This document shows, one piece after another, positions 45,018 through 57,700 of a DNA stretch of 64,000 nucleotides; the stretch's first letter is position 1, and each line of letters starts with the position of its first letter. Made by a program: the position numbers and the translations under genes. The notes below the pieces were generated by a model that was given only the letters and a program-made list of their open reading frames with translations, was not told where the DNA came from and did no database searches. Source of the DNA: Tolypeutes matacus (taxonomy: Eukaryota; Chordata; Mammalia; Cingulata; Chlamyphoridae); the NCBI GenBank assembly GCA_026826555.1, contig JAKSZT010054578.1, positions 591,083 to 655,082 on the forward strand, read 5' to 3'.

Positions 45018-45721
45018 TTTTTTTTTTTTTTATGATTTATTTATTTATTTATTTATTTTTTTAAAGATTTTATTTATTTATTCATTCATCCCCCCCTTGC
45101 TGCCTGCGCTTGCCGGGTCAGCCAACCACGCCGCGCGGGCGGGCCTGCCCCCACCAGGAGGCCCCGGGAACCGAACCCGGGGCCTCCCATATGGTAAACG
45201 GGAGCCCCACTGATTGAGCCACAGCCGCCTCCCTTAATGATTTTTTTATATACATAAAGGATTTATTTATTTACTTTTATCCATTTTTACCCCCCTTCCC
45301 CCCCATTTTTGCTGTTTCTGTGTCCATTCACTGGGCAACTCTCTGTATCCATTTCCTGCCCTCTCTTCTCATCCTTCTCCTCCTGTCTTCACTGGGATTC
45401 GATCCTCGGAACCTCCGATATGGGAGAGGGGCGTACTACCGCCTGCACCACCTTAGTTCCTGGTTGTTTTTTATTTGGCACGTCTCATCTTGGCTCTCCC
45501 TTGTGTCACTCTCCTGTTAGGTCATCATCTTGCTGCGTGGCTCGTGGGGCCTGATGGCGCACTCACTCTCAGGGCCTGGCAGCACAGCCACGCGTGGGGC
45601 CTGGTGGCCCACGCACCTTCTATACTTTTCTCTTATTTTTACTGGGAGGTCCCGGGGATTGAACCTAGGTCCCTCCATATGGGAGACAGACGCCCAACCA
45701 TTTGAGCCACATCCGTCCCCC
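45018..45721 (-). mobile_element. Long DAS SINE carrying a nested DAS-III
   Basis: The outer unit (45018-45059 and about 45235-45721) is a long two-part DAS element with GATTCGATCCTCGG and GGATTGAACCTAGG boxes. It is flanked by TAACAAATATATCTT / TAACAAATGTATCTT (45003-45017, 45722-45736). Within its tail lies a complete DAS-III-like unit (about 45060-45234). The DAS-III is therefore the younger. Confidence 0.88.
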
Positions 45722-45894
45722 TAACAAATGTATCTTAAATCATACTCTATGACACAAACAACCGTTTAAGGCCTGATGAATAGTACAGCCTCCTTAGTGA
45801 TTTTCAGTTTTGATAACAGTCAAAAGATTCAAAACCTTTGCAGATTTCTTTAAAACCCATGTTCATATTTACGAAGGCTTTTCACACAAAAAAA

Positions 45895-45980
45895 ATTTTT
45901 TAAAGGAGGTCCCGGGGATTGAACCCAGAACCTCGTACATGGGAAGCAGGCAGTCAACCACTGAGCTACATCGTTCCCCA
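45895..45980 (-). mobile_element. Short DAS SINE
   Basis: Minus-strand monomer: GGAGGTCCCGGGGATTGAACC, CCTCGTACATGGGAAGCAGG, GAGCTACATCGTTCCCC. Inserted in the TMEM263 3' UTR copy. Confidence 0.85.
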
Positions 45981-46111
45981 ACAATTAAATTTTATTATCC
46001 TATTTGTTGACCCAAATTATTTATGTAAAACCCTTAGTAGTTTACAAGCAACCATTTAAGCTTCAGGTGTTGGAGTGATCTGTTTCAAGTTCTCAAGGAT
46101 GCTGTTTTGAC

Positions 46112-46113
<2 letters not shown>

Positions 46114-46142
<29 letters not shown>

Positions 46143-46468
46143 ATTTATACCCCCTCCTCATTGTTTTGCACTCAATGTCTGCTCTCTGTGTGTTCTTCTG
46201 TGTCTGCTTGTCTTTTCTTTAGGCGGCACTGGGAACCGATCCTGGGACCTTCCGGAGTGGAGAGTGCTGAATCTCTTGCGCCACCTCAACTCCCTGGTCT
46301 GCTGCATCTCCTATTGTCTCTCTTCTGTGTCTCTTTTGGTTGCGTCATCTTGCTGTGCCAGCTCTCCACGCAGGCCAGCTTGCTTTTCACCAGGAGGCCC
46401 CAGGAATCAAACCCTGCACCTCCCATATGGTGGACGGGAGCCCACTCACTTGAGCCACATCCGCTTCC
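46114..46468 (-). mobile_element. Long composite DAS SINE
   Basis: Two tRNA-like parts (ACCGATCCTGGGACCTTCC and ATCAAACCCTGCACCTCCC) lie on the minus strand. The 12-bp duplication CTGTTTTGACTT (46102-46113, 46469-46480) flanks it. Confidence 0.92.
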
Positions 46469-47114
46469 CTGTTTTGACTTATTTACTGCAAGACATCATC
46501 CCCTCGTGCTTCCTCCCCCACCATAAAGCAAGTCTCTATAATGAAGGCAAATTTCCAGATGACAACTCGTAAGATTTTTCAGGCTTGATTTTAACCTTTA
46601 GTTAAGAAAAATGCCAAATATATATACCAGCTGTTAAATTTTTATGAAACAGAACATGAAACAAAAAGCAAAACAAAATGAATTCCAGCTAAGCCATACT
46701 CTCTGAGAATGTACGAGACGTGCTACGACGTGCCACCCTTACCATCCACAATCAGAAACTGCGGTTGGTCTCAATGGTCTTGAGAAGCTGGTACAAAGTC
46801 CACACCTGCTCTTAAGAACTGTGAGATGACTTACGTTTTAAAAGCCCTTAAACCTCTTGAAAACATTTGCACTTATTTTGTATTAACTACTCTATGGAGC
46901 CCATGTAAGTCAATTTAAAACAATCTTCACGTATTTTGTGGTTGTTTTATCATGTTTTTAAAAGTGGGTACAGCAAATAATTTAAACCCTTTGAGATAAA
47001 ATAGGTGTGAATGACTTTTTTATATCTTAGATACATTCAGTAATTCCTAAGAACTTATTTGTTCCTCTTTAACATGGAACTCTTCCAACAAAGCTGGTGA
47101 ATGAAGAAATGTTC

Positions 47115-47212
47115 CTGGGGAGCAGATGTCGCTCAGTGGTTTGCACACCTACTTCCCATGTACGAGGTCCTGGGTTCAATCCCCAGGACCTCCTAAAAAA
47201 TAAAATAAAATA
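47115..47212 (+). mobile_element. Short DAS SINE
   Basis: Plus strand: GGGGAGCAGATGTCGCTCAG, box B GGGTTCAATCCCC, CCTCCTAAAAAATAAAATAA tail. AAATGTTC occurs at both edges (47107-47114, 47213-47220). Confidence 0.9.
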
Positions 47213-48079
47213 AAATGTTCTTTAGGCACTGTGAGGTGTACTAACAATGCAGTGTAAAACCAGGTTGAGGAGTACAGCTTGATTTTAACTACAACAGTTA
47301 ATAAGCACTGTCCTGTCTGCTGATAGCAAGAAATGCCTTTACCCCAACTACTCCTGAGATTCTTGTCTAAAGAGGGAAAATTAATTTCAGAGAACCTTTA
47401 AGAGAATCCACAGATAATTCTAAGAATTGCACATATTTAGGGTATTAGAAAAGATATTTTCTTTTGTAAGGCATCAATGATTACATGAATAGAATACATA
47501 TCCAACAAAAGATTAACACCATATCATAAAACCATTTATCTTTTCTTTTCTAGCTCCTGCTACTTTTACCAGCTTAAAAAAAAAAAAAAAAGCCTCTTGG
47601 CCTAATCAACTATGGCTATAGAAAGCGAGGACATCTGAAACTGCTAGACACATCAAAGGTCCAGTTCATGTGGTTTGAGGTTCCCTTCTGTGAACACATC
47701 TCACATGTGGGACTAGAGATCATTCCTAAATTCCAGGTCCACCTTTTTAGTCACACTGAAACAGACGTACAGTAAATATTCAAATATACCGTATCGTAGG
47801 TTACAGCTAAGTATAGCATTTTACCAGATTCCAAGCTGGAATTTAAGTCTGAGAAACCTTCCTATACTGTGAACTGTTGGTCTCCTCTGTTTAGACGAAA
47901 GCCAGTCATCAGTACTTTCAACCCAGCAGATTAGAGGATAAACGGCCAAAATAGGTGAGGTGGTTGTAGTTCATAATCTAGAATTCAAGGCCACTGGCCT
48001 CATAATGCTGTGGGGATCAAGTGTCCCTCCATGTTTCAGTCGGATGGGTCCGCCCCTCCCATTAAGGGCCCTTTGTTTA

Positions 48080-48241
<162 letters not shown>

Positions 48242-48759
48242 CTATGTAGCACCGAACCTTCTGGTTGTCCATCACTAAGGCACGATGAGATTTCTTGTAG
48301 GTTTTTATCTGCCTGATTCATGATCTCTGCAGGGGCCAGGCCAGGGTAGAGGAAGCCAGGGGTGGCAATGACAACTGAGACAGCTCTGGGCAGTCACAGT
48401 CTCCGGCAGCACCTCCGTGGGCCGTGGAGTTGGCCACGGAGGCCTCTTCATGTGGTTTTGATTTTCATTTCCCTAGTGGTCTGTGATAAACATCTTTTCA
48501 TGTGCTTATTGGCCAGTTACATATTTTCTTCTTGTCAGATATGTTTTCCAACCTCATTCTGTAGGTTGTCTTTTTACCTTTTTTGATAATGTCCTTTGCA
48601 CAAAAGTTTTTTTTTTTTTTTTTTTTTAAGTTTTTAATTTTGATGCAGTACAGTTTACCTTTTTTTCCTCTCTCTTTGTTGCTTGTGCTTTTGGTGTAAT
48701 ATTTGAGAATCCATCACCTCATATGAGTCCTGAAAATGTTTCCTGTGTTTTCTTCTAAG

Positions 48760-50600
48760 AGTTTCCTGGCTTGCTCGTGGCCTGGCATGGACCGGCTGGG
48801 ATGCCCCTTGTTTGCCACCGTCACTCCTGGGCCTGGCTCAGTGCAGACCTCGAGGCTGAATTGGTGTGCCCCCGGGCCTGAGTTTCTGTTGCATGTTCAT
48901 TCAGGTGTTGAATTATTTATAGCTTTATACTTTAAAGGGTTTTGTAGGCAGATAAAGCGTGGGTCTATTTTGTTTACCACAGGGAGCTACCACTGGTAAA
49001 GCAATTTCCAAGCTAGGCCCCTGCCAAGATCCTGAGTACTAAGCCTTCAGTCAGCATGGGAGAGAAGTATGCCTATCCCCAAACTAGAAGTGAAAATAAG
49101 GCAAGGAGCCTTTAACCACCTCCTCTCCCAGCAGCCCCTTCTCTCCGAATCCCCCCAGGACCACGGAGGAGTGTCTGTGGAGAGCAGGGGCCCAGCCTGT
49201 GGGCACTGGTCTCGGTGCCTCAGGGTACGCAGCCCAGGATCCTTGGCCTGGCCACTGGCCACACTCGGGCCAGAGAGTTCTCTGTGGTGGGCTGACTTGC
49301 GCCCTGTGGGATGTGGAGCAGCATCCCTGGCCTCCGTGCCCCGAGAACTGCTGCTGTGCAGGGGTGAGCCCGGCAGAGCCTTGCGGGCTGCCCTGCTTTC
49401 CAGCACCACCTGGGTTCAGGCATGAAGGGCCAGAGTACCCGGACCAGGAGTGCTGTCAGCCCGCCCTTTGCAGGAAGGTGACTTGATGTGCTGTTTCACC
49501 TGGCACACTTCTCAGGGTGGTTTAGGAAAATGTGTCTTTAAAGACAAATACTTTCCGACCCATTGATTAAAGATGTTGCATGAAAGGACAGCTTGAGCTG
49601 TGTAAGGCAAGACTAGGTGAAAGGGGGTTGTCTGTTACAGGGCAAAACTCTGCGCATCCATGGTATTTTCTCTCCCATCTGGTGTGGGGTGCGGCTGCCT
49701 GACCTGTTGCAGCGCGGCCTTGTCGACAGCTTGTAGGGGGGCCGTGGCGCTGTGCTTACGAGGACCAGTGTTGGGGTCTGTGGGACTGGAGTGGACATCG
49801 GGGAGATGGCACACTTGGCGAACTTCCTCCCGCGGTGGTTTGCTCCCAAACAGTGGCCTTCTCACTGCAACCTCGTAGGTGGCCTGCCCCCACCCCACCT
49901 CCATTCCATGTGCTCTGATGGGCAGGTTGAGGCGGCTCCATGGGGCCCTGGCAGTGGTGGGGAGCGGGCCTGGGGCGCAGCCTTCCAGCAGCGCCTGGGC
50001 ACACAGTGGTGGGGCGGCCACCCGGGCTCCCAAGCCTGCACTGCTGCTCCTCGAGCTGGATGGCACCGGCACATGCCAGGGCTGGTGGGATGGGGGCTCC
50101 CTGAGTCTGCGTGCTCTCAGAGCCTCTTCTGCCCGCTGTCTGAGGGGCCGGCTGTCAGGGAGGGGTGCTGTTCCCGCAGGGGCTCCCTGTGTGCTCGCCG
50201 TGGGGCCGCTGCCGTCTGGGGCACGGCAGGTCCAGCAGTGAGCAGATCACACGGGACCCTGTGCTGGTGGAGCTTTCAGTCAGGTTGGGGGCCGTGCACG
50301 GCCCACAGAATGGTCAGTGAGCGCCTTCCACAGGCATCTGGTAGCTGCCCCGGGTGGGCTGGGGGCTCCTCATGGGCGCGGTCGGGGGGTGGGGGGTCGT
50401 TCAGGAAGAGGGTGGGGCGAAGGCCTGAGCATGGGGTGCTCTTGGGAGTGGACGGGGCCCTTGGATGTGACAGAAAGCCCCAGGGGGCGCATGTGGAAGC
50501 CGCGGAGTCCTGGTAAGTGAGCTGTGCAGCTGCTCAGTTGTGAGCAGGGTGTGTGGGTGTCTCCCAGCCTGACCCTTTCCTCTTTTGCTCTTCCCACCAG
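48760..50600 (+). other. PDPK1 intron 6, 3' unique GC-rich part
   Basis: GC-rich unique sequence with long stop-poor frames on both strands, which I do not regard as genes. It ends in CTCTTTTGCTCTTCCCACCAG, the exon 7 acceptor. Confidence 0.6.
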
Positions 50601-50676
50601 CCAGGGCCAACTCCTTTGTAGGAACTGCACAATATGTTTCTCCAGAACTGCTCACAGAGAAGTCAGCCTGTAAAAG
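50601..50676 (+). CDS. PDPK1: PDPK1 exon 7: activation loop with Ser241
   Basis: The 76-nt exon encodes human A237-S262: RANSFVGTAQYVSPELLTEK and SACK(S). It holds Ser241, the activation-loop residue that PDK1 autophosphorylates in trans and which is needed for activity, and the APE-equivalent SPE motif of subdomain VIII. No difference from human was seen. Acceptor CCCACCAG; donor GTAACC. Confidence 0.97.
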
Positions 50677-50746
50677 GTAACCTGCTTTCATCTGATCCAT
50701 AATTCTCTCATATCTGAAGCAGCTCGTATGTTTTTTAATGAGAAAT

Positions 50747-50802
50747 TAACACTTAAATAATTGTTAATGATTAAAATAATAATAATTAATTCTTAAGTGT
50801 TA
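50747..50802. repeat. AT-rich inverted repeat
   Basis: TAACACTTAA (50747-50756) is matched by its reverse complement TTAAGTGTTA (50793-50802), with AT-rich text between that is itself partly palindromic. It could fold as a hairpin in RNA. It lies 70 bases past the exon 7 donor. Confidence 0.7.
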
Positions 50803-52223
50803 AAAATCAATAATTCTTAAATAATTAAGTATATTTGCAACAAAATTTGCATTTTACTTTTTAACCAGTATTTTCCCTTTCATACACACGCATACTACTT
50901 TATTATTGTAATTTATCCTTTCTGGGTCTGGTGTTGCTTTATGGTTTGAGGTTTGATCTTGTTCCTTTAGGAAGAACTGTGGAGGTGAGACTTGTCAGTG
51001 GAGAGCATGTGGCCAAGGGGGCTGTACTGGTTCCACAGGGTTTCCCGCTGGGCCCAGGCCTCCTGGGTGCCACCTTGGGTGGGCCAAGGGCAGCAGGTGG
51101 CATGACTGTGGTGAGGGCTGGTTGGTGGATGTGTTGGACTGTGGGAGAATGGGAAGAGGCTGGGAAGGGCAGCACCTGGGGTCCAGAAGGAAGTGTTCCC
51201 TGCGGAGGCAGAGCAGGCACCGAGTATGATGTGGCCGCAGGCCTGGGGGTCACTGGTGGTACCCGAGGGTGCCGGGGCTGGGTTTGCCTGCCAGGCCGGG
51301 GGTCTGCAGCATGGAGCAGGTGAGCCCTACAGGACGCATGGGCAGTGCAGGGAAGGAAGTTGGGGGAGCCGGTGACCAGGAGCGGGGAGAAGTATGAGGG
51401 GCTGTCAGGAGTGAAGACTGACAGGGTGGCATTTGCTAACATTTGGGGTTTCACAGTTGACAGTTTGGGAAGCAGTTGCAGGCAACACTATATCCTGTAG
51501 AATGAAGATGCTGCTCGCGTTCTTCGTGCTGGGCCGGCAAGACGCTGCTTAGGGCTGCACCTGGCTCAGGTCACTTGGCCGCTGGCTCCCCTGCCACGAG
51601 CTGATGGGACCTCATGGTTCCGGTTCCCATAGGGGTGCTCTCTATCGTCAGTGTTCGGCGCTGGCAGCTTTTGAGGGGCCACCTTCCTAGAGTGAAATCA
51701 GCAAAGCCAGCACGTCACCGCCGTCACAGTGCAGGCGGTAGCTAGGCAATGCCCAGTCAAGGGTGCAGCTGGTGTTTGCGAGCATTACAGCTTTTTGAAA
51801 CACTGTTGGAAGTAGGGGTGTGCTCCCTGGAGGGAAGGCTGCCTTGAGAGAGCCCTTTCCTCTCTCAGCCCACCCTTGAGGTACAGCCCCGTGATGGCAT
51901 CATACTGCACCCCACCTCCCATTGCGGCTGCCCCCTCTGTGTTCTCGGCTGCCTTGGCACTGTGAGCATGCTTTTCTGTCACCTTGTTTCCTGTGTAGCT
52001 CCCCATTTTAAACTAGCCTAACTAGTATTGGAAACCAGTGTGGAAACTGATATCTAGTTGAATGTAAATTCATTTTTACATGCCCTTTTCTCTTGTCTGT
52101 TGCATTCTTTCATCCTTTGGAGTGCCTCATCTGTGTGCAGGGGCCTGTGGAGCAGGTGATACAGTGTGCCAGGGCAGACAGCCTCCACCCAAGGCCCCTG
52201 GCTCCTGCAGTTGCTTTCATCCA

Positions 52224-52301
52224 CTTTTTTTTTTTTTTTTAAAGGAGGAACTGGGGATTGAACCTGGAACCTCCTACATGGAAAGTAGTTACACCTACTC
52301 C
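52224..52301 (-). mobile_element. Degraded DAS SINE
   Basis: Minus strand: T-run, AAAGGAGGAACTGGGGATTG, AACCTGGAACCTCCTACATG, ending in an eroded head (ACACCTACTCCC). Confidence 0.8.
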
Positions 52302-53012
52302 CTTCACCCGCCTTTGCCCTGTGACTTGATCTTCCAGAATGCCAGCCTGTGGCCTCTTCCAGGATCTGTCTGTATCCTACAACCCATGTAGGGCTTGGGT
52401 GGAGACAGCTGCAGTGGCCGGCAGAGGTGCACCTTGATGCCTTCACAGGGTTGAGCTGGGAATAGAACACAACACTTAGAGAGGAAACCGAATATGTAAA
52501 GTAGGTCTCAGACTCTGAACTCTGAGGCTGGCACTGAAGGGGAGGTGGGGCAGGGTAATTAAAATGTTTGTGAAGGAGGAGCAGGGGTCTTTCCCCAGTG
52601 GAGTCCAGGAAAGGAAGGAGAAAGCTGGCTGCCGCACATCCTGAGGGTCCTTGACTTTGGCTCCTTTGCCTCTGTGTCCTGGGGGCTGTCTTCGTGGCTT
52701 CCTCTTCCCTGCCTCCTACAGTCAATTTTGAAAATAGCGCTTGCACCCTTCTTAAGCCCCCCACCCCCGTGCGGCCTGCTTGCTGCAACATGTGGCCAGG
52801 CACATGAGCACAGAGCAGTGGGGGCTGGAGTGACCGGGGGTGCTTGAGCCTGCAGCAGGGCGGGGCAAGCTCCAACCCCTCCTCTCACTGCCTGGAAAGA
52901 TGGGGGGCTGGAACCAGGCTGGCGTGACCAGCACCCGGAACTGAAAGTGAACCCTGCTGCTGGCTTCCATTGTGTAAATGCCATTTCTCCTTGTTTTTCC
53001 CCTACCTTAAAG

Positions 53013-53081
53013 TTCAGACCTTTGGGCTCTCGGATGCATAATATACCAACTTGTGGCGGGACTACCACCATTCAGAGCCGG
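53013..53081 (+). CDS. PDPK1: PDPK1 exon 8: helix F region
   Basis: The 69-nt exon encodes human S262-G285: (S)SDLWALGCIIYQLVAGLP and PFRAG. It includes Asp264 of the conserved DxW(S/A)xG motif that anchors the catalytic loop. It is identical to human as read. The donor is GTAAGA, after the second base of Gly285. Confidence 0.96.
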
Positions 53082-53313
53082 GTAAGAAACCGCGCCTCCC
53101 CGAGCCTCGGAGCTGCCGCGGGCGCCCAGCACCACCACCCTCCCCAGCAGAGAAGTGAGCGGGGCAGGGCCACCCTTTGACCAAGATGCACATATCTGCC
53201 AGGCGTGCAAGTGTAGGCGTGGCCAAGAGCGGGCTTGCGCTGCCCTGGGAAACGTGGGCCCCACACTACACAGGTTTGTATGACTTTGCCCGGTGATTGT
53301 TCTTATTTTACAG
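53082..53313 (+). other. PDPK1 intron 8
   Basis: A 232-bp GC-rich intron ending TTCTTATTTTACAG. Nothing else was recognised. Confidence 0.9.
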
Positions 53314-53410
53314 AAATGAATATCTTATATTTCAGAAGATCATTAAGTTGGAATATGACTTTCCAGAAAAATTCTTCCCTAAGGCAAGAGACCTTGTGGA
53401 AAGACTCCTG
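53314..53410 (+). CDS. PDPK1: PDPK1 exon 9: helices G-H
   Basis: The 97-nt exon encodes human G285-L317: NEYLIFQKIIKLEYDFPEKF and FPKARDLVERLL. One conservative change (Lys315 to Arg) is visible against human. Phase 0 at the 3' end, donor GTAAGT. Confidence 0.96.
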
Positions 53411-54537
53411 GTAAGTGCTTTGAATTTTCCTGGTAAGTGATCCAGAGGCACCCACTCTGAGCCCTTCTGGACCTCTGTGCAGAGTGGCCTCCTGGAGCCA
53501 CCCCATGTCGTGTCAGATGGCATCTTCATGGCCAACAGAGATCATAGATTCATATGTTACAGCTCATCTAGTTCTGAGTCCTTTCCAATTTGCAAAGTCC
53601 TGATTTTTTACCTTAACGAGACAGGAACCTCCTGTACCATGTGCTATTTGCTGGTCAGTGTTACGGAGCATTTTGAGTCACCCAGTGCTGGAGCAGCTGG
53701 TTCACTAAAACAGCAGGCGAGGTGATACCGTAGGTGCCATCTTTAGAGAATCTGCATGGAGGTTTTAGAGCTCTGCCCAGGGAGTACATCCAAGACAAAT
53801 TTGCCTCACCAAGGTAGATCCCTTTATATTCTAGAAACGGAAGTGTCCCAGCCACAGTGTGCTTTTGATCCTGGCCTTGCCTCCTCTGCTCGCTTCTTTG
53901 GGTGCAGGACAGCCCTGCCTCAGCGTGGAGCCTGGTTCAGGGGCCGCACAGCCTGTTGTGGAGGCGGGGGCACCCCGCTCACCCCTTTTCGCCCACTCTC
54001 CCACTCTTCCCCTCAGTGTTGGGGCTGGGCTTGCTTCTCTGGTGGGCATGGATGTGGGGGTCAGATCCCAGGGAGGAAGGGGACGTCCTGAGGCCTTGGG
54101 AGATGTCAGGGGAGACGCTGTCCAGACTGCTCATTCTTAGGGTGTTTGTCTATTTTAAAAGAATACTTGCTGGGGTTGGATGTGGCTCAAATGGTTGGGC
54201 GTCCGTCTGCCATATGGAGGGACCTGGGTTCGATCCCCGGGACCTCCTGGTAAAAAAAAAGAAAAAAAGAATACTTGCTAGTCTTCATTAAATTGCGAGA
54301 TTGTCATTCATTTTCACCCATGAGAGAAAAGGGAAAGGAGCCCTAGAAAGTGAGTGGGATTGGGTTGGGCTCAGGACCTAACGGCTCCAACTCCAAGGGC
54401 AGCAGTCTGCCAAGAGTGGAGTCAGGCCCTTGCTATTTCTAGGAGATGATGAGTCTTGAAAAGAATCAGGCAAAACACAGTTTTTGTCAGAATTCCTTGT
54501 ACACCATGACATTGACTTGTCTTGGCTTTTATTCAAG
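53411..54537 (+). other. PDPK1 intron 9
   Basis: A 1.1 kb intron, unique except for a young DAS SINE at 54172-54264. Acceptor CTTTTATTCAAG. Confidence 0.85.
54172..54264 (+). mobile_element. Short DAS SINE, recent
   Basis: Plus strand: GGGTTGGATGTGGCTCAAAT, box B GGGTTCGATCCCC, CCTCCTGGTAAAAAAAA tail. The perfect 15-bp duplication AAAAGAATACTTGCT (54157-54171, 54265-54279) flanks it. Confidence 0.95.
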
Positions 54538-54711
54538 GTTTTGGATGCCACCAAGCGTCTCGGCTGTGAAGAAATGGAAGGGTACGGCCCTCTGAAGGCC
54601 CATCCGTTCTTTGAGTCCATTACCTGGGAGGGACTGCACCTTCAGACACCGCCGAAGCTCACGGCTTACTTGCCAGCCATGTCTGAAGACGACGAAGACT
54701 GCTATGGGAAT
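54538..54711 (+). CDS. PDPK1: PDPK1 exon 10: end of kinase domain
   Basis: The 174-nt exon (58 codons, phase 0 both ends) encodes human V318-N375: VLDATKRLGCEEMEGYG, PLKAHPFFESITWEGLHLQ and TPPKLTAYLPAMSEDDEDCY GN. It has the subdomain XI Arg (DATKRLG) and ends with Tyr373, a reported phosphosite. Small changes from human (V to I, N to G, Q to L in the ESITWEGLHLQ stretch) fall outside the core motifs. Confidence 0.97.
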
Positions 54712-57700
54712 GTAAGCTGGCCTGTGCCGGGATGGCCGGGGGCAAGGGGGCTGCGCAGGCATGTGGGACAGGCCTCCTTGGTACCCAGCAAGTCTGTGCC
54801 CAGACTCACCCGTGTGATGAGGGGCTCAAGGGGGAATGTGTCAGGGCTGAGGCCCATTCGTAGCTAAGCACTTGGTGCTGCGTTGGGTCTTGCCAAGCCT
54901 CCTCGCCAATGAGTCTTCCTCAACTCCCCTGTGTGCACAGTCCCACCTTCTGGTCATCCACGCGTGGGCCAGGAGTACAGAACCACAAGGCTCTCGGGCT
55001 TTCTTTCTTCTCCTTTCCTAGGCTGTGAATAGTCTGGTCAGTTTCCCCCCGAAGGTTGTGGCTCAGCCGGTGGGAGCACTGGCTTCTGCCCTCATCCCAG
55101 CAGGTTGATGGCTCCAGGGAGGGGGCTCCTGGGGGCTCAGCACCTTTTGCTTAGGGTTTGGGGCCTTTATTGTTGTGCCGCTTTCAGCTGTCGGAGACGT
55201 GGCACCGGGAGGGTGGGCACTAGTCACCACCTGGCTTTGGTGCTTCCTGAAAAACGGGGACTGCAGTAGGGTCCCGGGGGGCTGTAGTGCTCTGGGGTCT
55301 GCAAGAACCAGCTCCCAGGTCTCAGCTTCAGACATGGGGTTTTAAAAACATTTAAGTTTAAAAACTTAAAGTTTTTATTATGGGAAATGTGAGGCATAAC
55401 CCAAGGTAGACAGACTAGTATGATGAGCCAGTGTGCCCGCCCCAGCCTTCACAGTCTACTTGGGGGCAGTCTCATTTCATCTCTACCACCCTGCCCTCCA
55501 CCATCCACCCCCAATATTTAATATTTAAATATAGTTTTAGTGTCTATGTCATCGTTGATATTCCTTTTTTTTTTTTTCTGGTTTGACTTCAGCCATCATG
55601 GGGTTAAGTTGCTGGCTTACCTAAGCAATGACAGTGTATTGGAATTCCACTTTTGTTGACCAAGGAGTTGTAGAAGAAGCCTACAACTTCTTCTAGAAGT
55701 CATCCAAAGCTAAATCAAAATTATTACTGGAATTTTGTCTTCGAGATCAAGAGCTCCCTGAGACCTTTGCCTTTGCTTTATGCCTGGTCCGCTTCCACCC
55801 TGGGGCAGCCTTTGCATGTGCAGCCAGCAGAGGGCCCTTCTCTTGCAGTTCAGGGCCCCCGCCCTCCCCACCTATGCTCTGGCCTCATGACTATGGACTT
55901 TCTCGAGTCACGGCCAGTGGGAACACACATGGCATCTCCAGTGGCCCTTGCTGGCCCCTGCCGTCCAGCAGCCCTCCTGGAGAAGTCGCACACAGGACTG
56001 GCAGGCAGCACCAGGGGGCACATGCGAGCAGCGCACACTTAGTTGTGCCTGCAGGCCTCTGTCTTGGGCATTCCATGGCATTGGCCTGGCTGAGAATGTG
56101 GGCTCCTTGATACGTCAGCATTTAAAAGCTATGTGGGGTTCGGAAGCCTCAGAAGGTGTTCGGCAGAGAGCACGCTGCCCCCAATTTCACATTCGCTTGG
56201 TTTAGTGAGTGAGTCTTGAAAAAGATCGTGTCATTTCCTGCTGTGCTGAGGATGCACCCTGGGCGCGCACTCACTGTGACTGGCTCTGGCAGAATTACCG
56301 TCCTCTTCTGCAAGAAGGGGTCTCGGTCTGAGGGGCAAGGAAGTCAGACAAACGGCTGCTCTGCTCAGGGAAGAGGAGAGCTGGCCCTTCATGCCCCCCG
56401 GTCCTAATTCCTGCTGGATCCTCACTGTTGGAGGCTGGTATGTGGAATGCAGGGTGGTGCGGGCTTGTGGGCAGGCCCCACAGCCTAGTGTCGCCTGTCC
56501 ACACACCTCTCCTGGGCCACCTTTGGGTCCCAGGTTGGCACCAAGTGCTACTAAGCGGGGTAGAGGGTAGAGGCACGGCATATCTGGAGCTTTCTGTCAG
56601 GAAAGCACGCCGTGTTCTGGCCGTGCACAGACAGTGTCCTTGGTGAGAGGAGCCGCCTGCTGTGTTTGGGAATTTAGTGTTCGCTGGTGGTCTCTGACCT
56701 CGGGCAGATTGTTGAGTCTCAGTTTCCCATTTCAGAAATGGAGATGATGGAAACAGCTGCCTCACTGGCTCTGCAGGCTCCCTGGGCCTCTGGTGGAACA
56801 TGTGGAAGCCTCTGTCAACTGGAGAGGCCGTGTAGCGCTGGATGAAGTCCTTGGGGGAAGTGGGGAAAGCACCACAAGGCCGGGGTGCGGGGCCTTGGAC
56901 AGAGGGGCCCAGCAAGTCGCAGCAGGGGCTGGGCCAGGATGTCCCCTGTGAACCAGAGCACTTGGGCAAAGACTGCCCAAGGGGCAGCTGGTGAGGCAGG
57001 TGGGGTGGGGCCTGCAGGGGTGGGGCAGACTCCGTGGGGCTGCAGGGCCTTGGGAAGGCCTCGCTGTGCTGCTCGGGGCATCTTCTCTGCTCCCGCGTCC
57101 CGGCCCAGGCCAGGTGCACATGTGGGGCCGTGGTCCCCGGTGGCAGCAGGCTGTCCAGGGAGCTCCTGCCCACGGGTCTCTGCTGGGTGCTTCAGCCTGA
57201 AGCCTGGACACTGTCCCTGTGCCCACTGGGGTCCTGGCACTTGTTGCTTCGCTGCTGGTTTGTGGCTTTCTCTGGAATAGCAGGCAGCTTTGTCTATACA
57301 GTGTGGGTTCATCTTTGCTGATAGTAAAAGGAATACAAAAAAAAAAAAAAGGAATATGTATTTTTTTAATTGAATGCAATTAGTCAAACCAAAATACGTG
57401 GTGGCTACTACAGACTCCGAAACACATGACCACTGGGGACAAAAGCAGCAGCAGCTCTGAGCATTTGAAGTTCTGCCCTTCCAAACTGAGCTAGTCAGCA
57501 ATGCTGATGCTGAGCTTCCGCTGTCCAGGGCGGGGTGTGGCTTCTCCCTGCAGGCTCCCTGTCCCCCTCCCCCAGAGGGCAGCATAGTCCCCAGTCTGCA
57601 GGGACTCACAGAGGTCATCAGGCTCCTGGCCGCTTCTGCCCGGTGGACACCACACGGGCTGAGGGCACCCGCGACCTCTCAGGAGACGAGTAACTGGGAC

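Larger units (their letters stand above)
50677..53012 (+). other. PDPK1 intron 7
   Basis: This 2.3 kb intron is mostly unique and has an AT-rich stretch with an inverted repeat near its 5' end. One DAS relic lies at 52224-52301. Acceptor CCTACCTTAAAG. Confidence 0.75.

Noticed and set aside
49752..50516. 254-codon frame, plus strand
   Set aside because: Same reasoning: GC-rich DNA upstream of exon 7, overlapping frames on the other strand, no homology recognised.
56295..57618. Overlapping 292-, 205- and 267-codon frames, minus strand
   Set aside because: Three different frames open in the same stretch of GC-rich intron. None has a recognisable domain, and all are shadows of low stop density.
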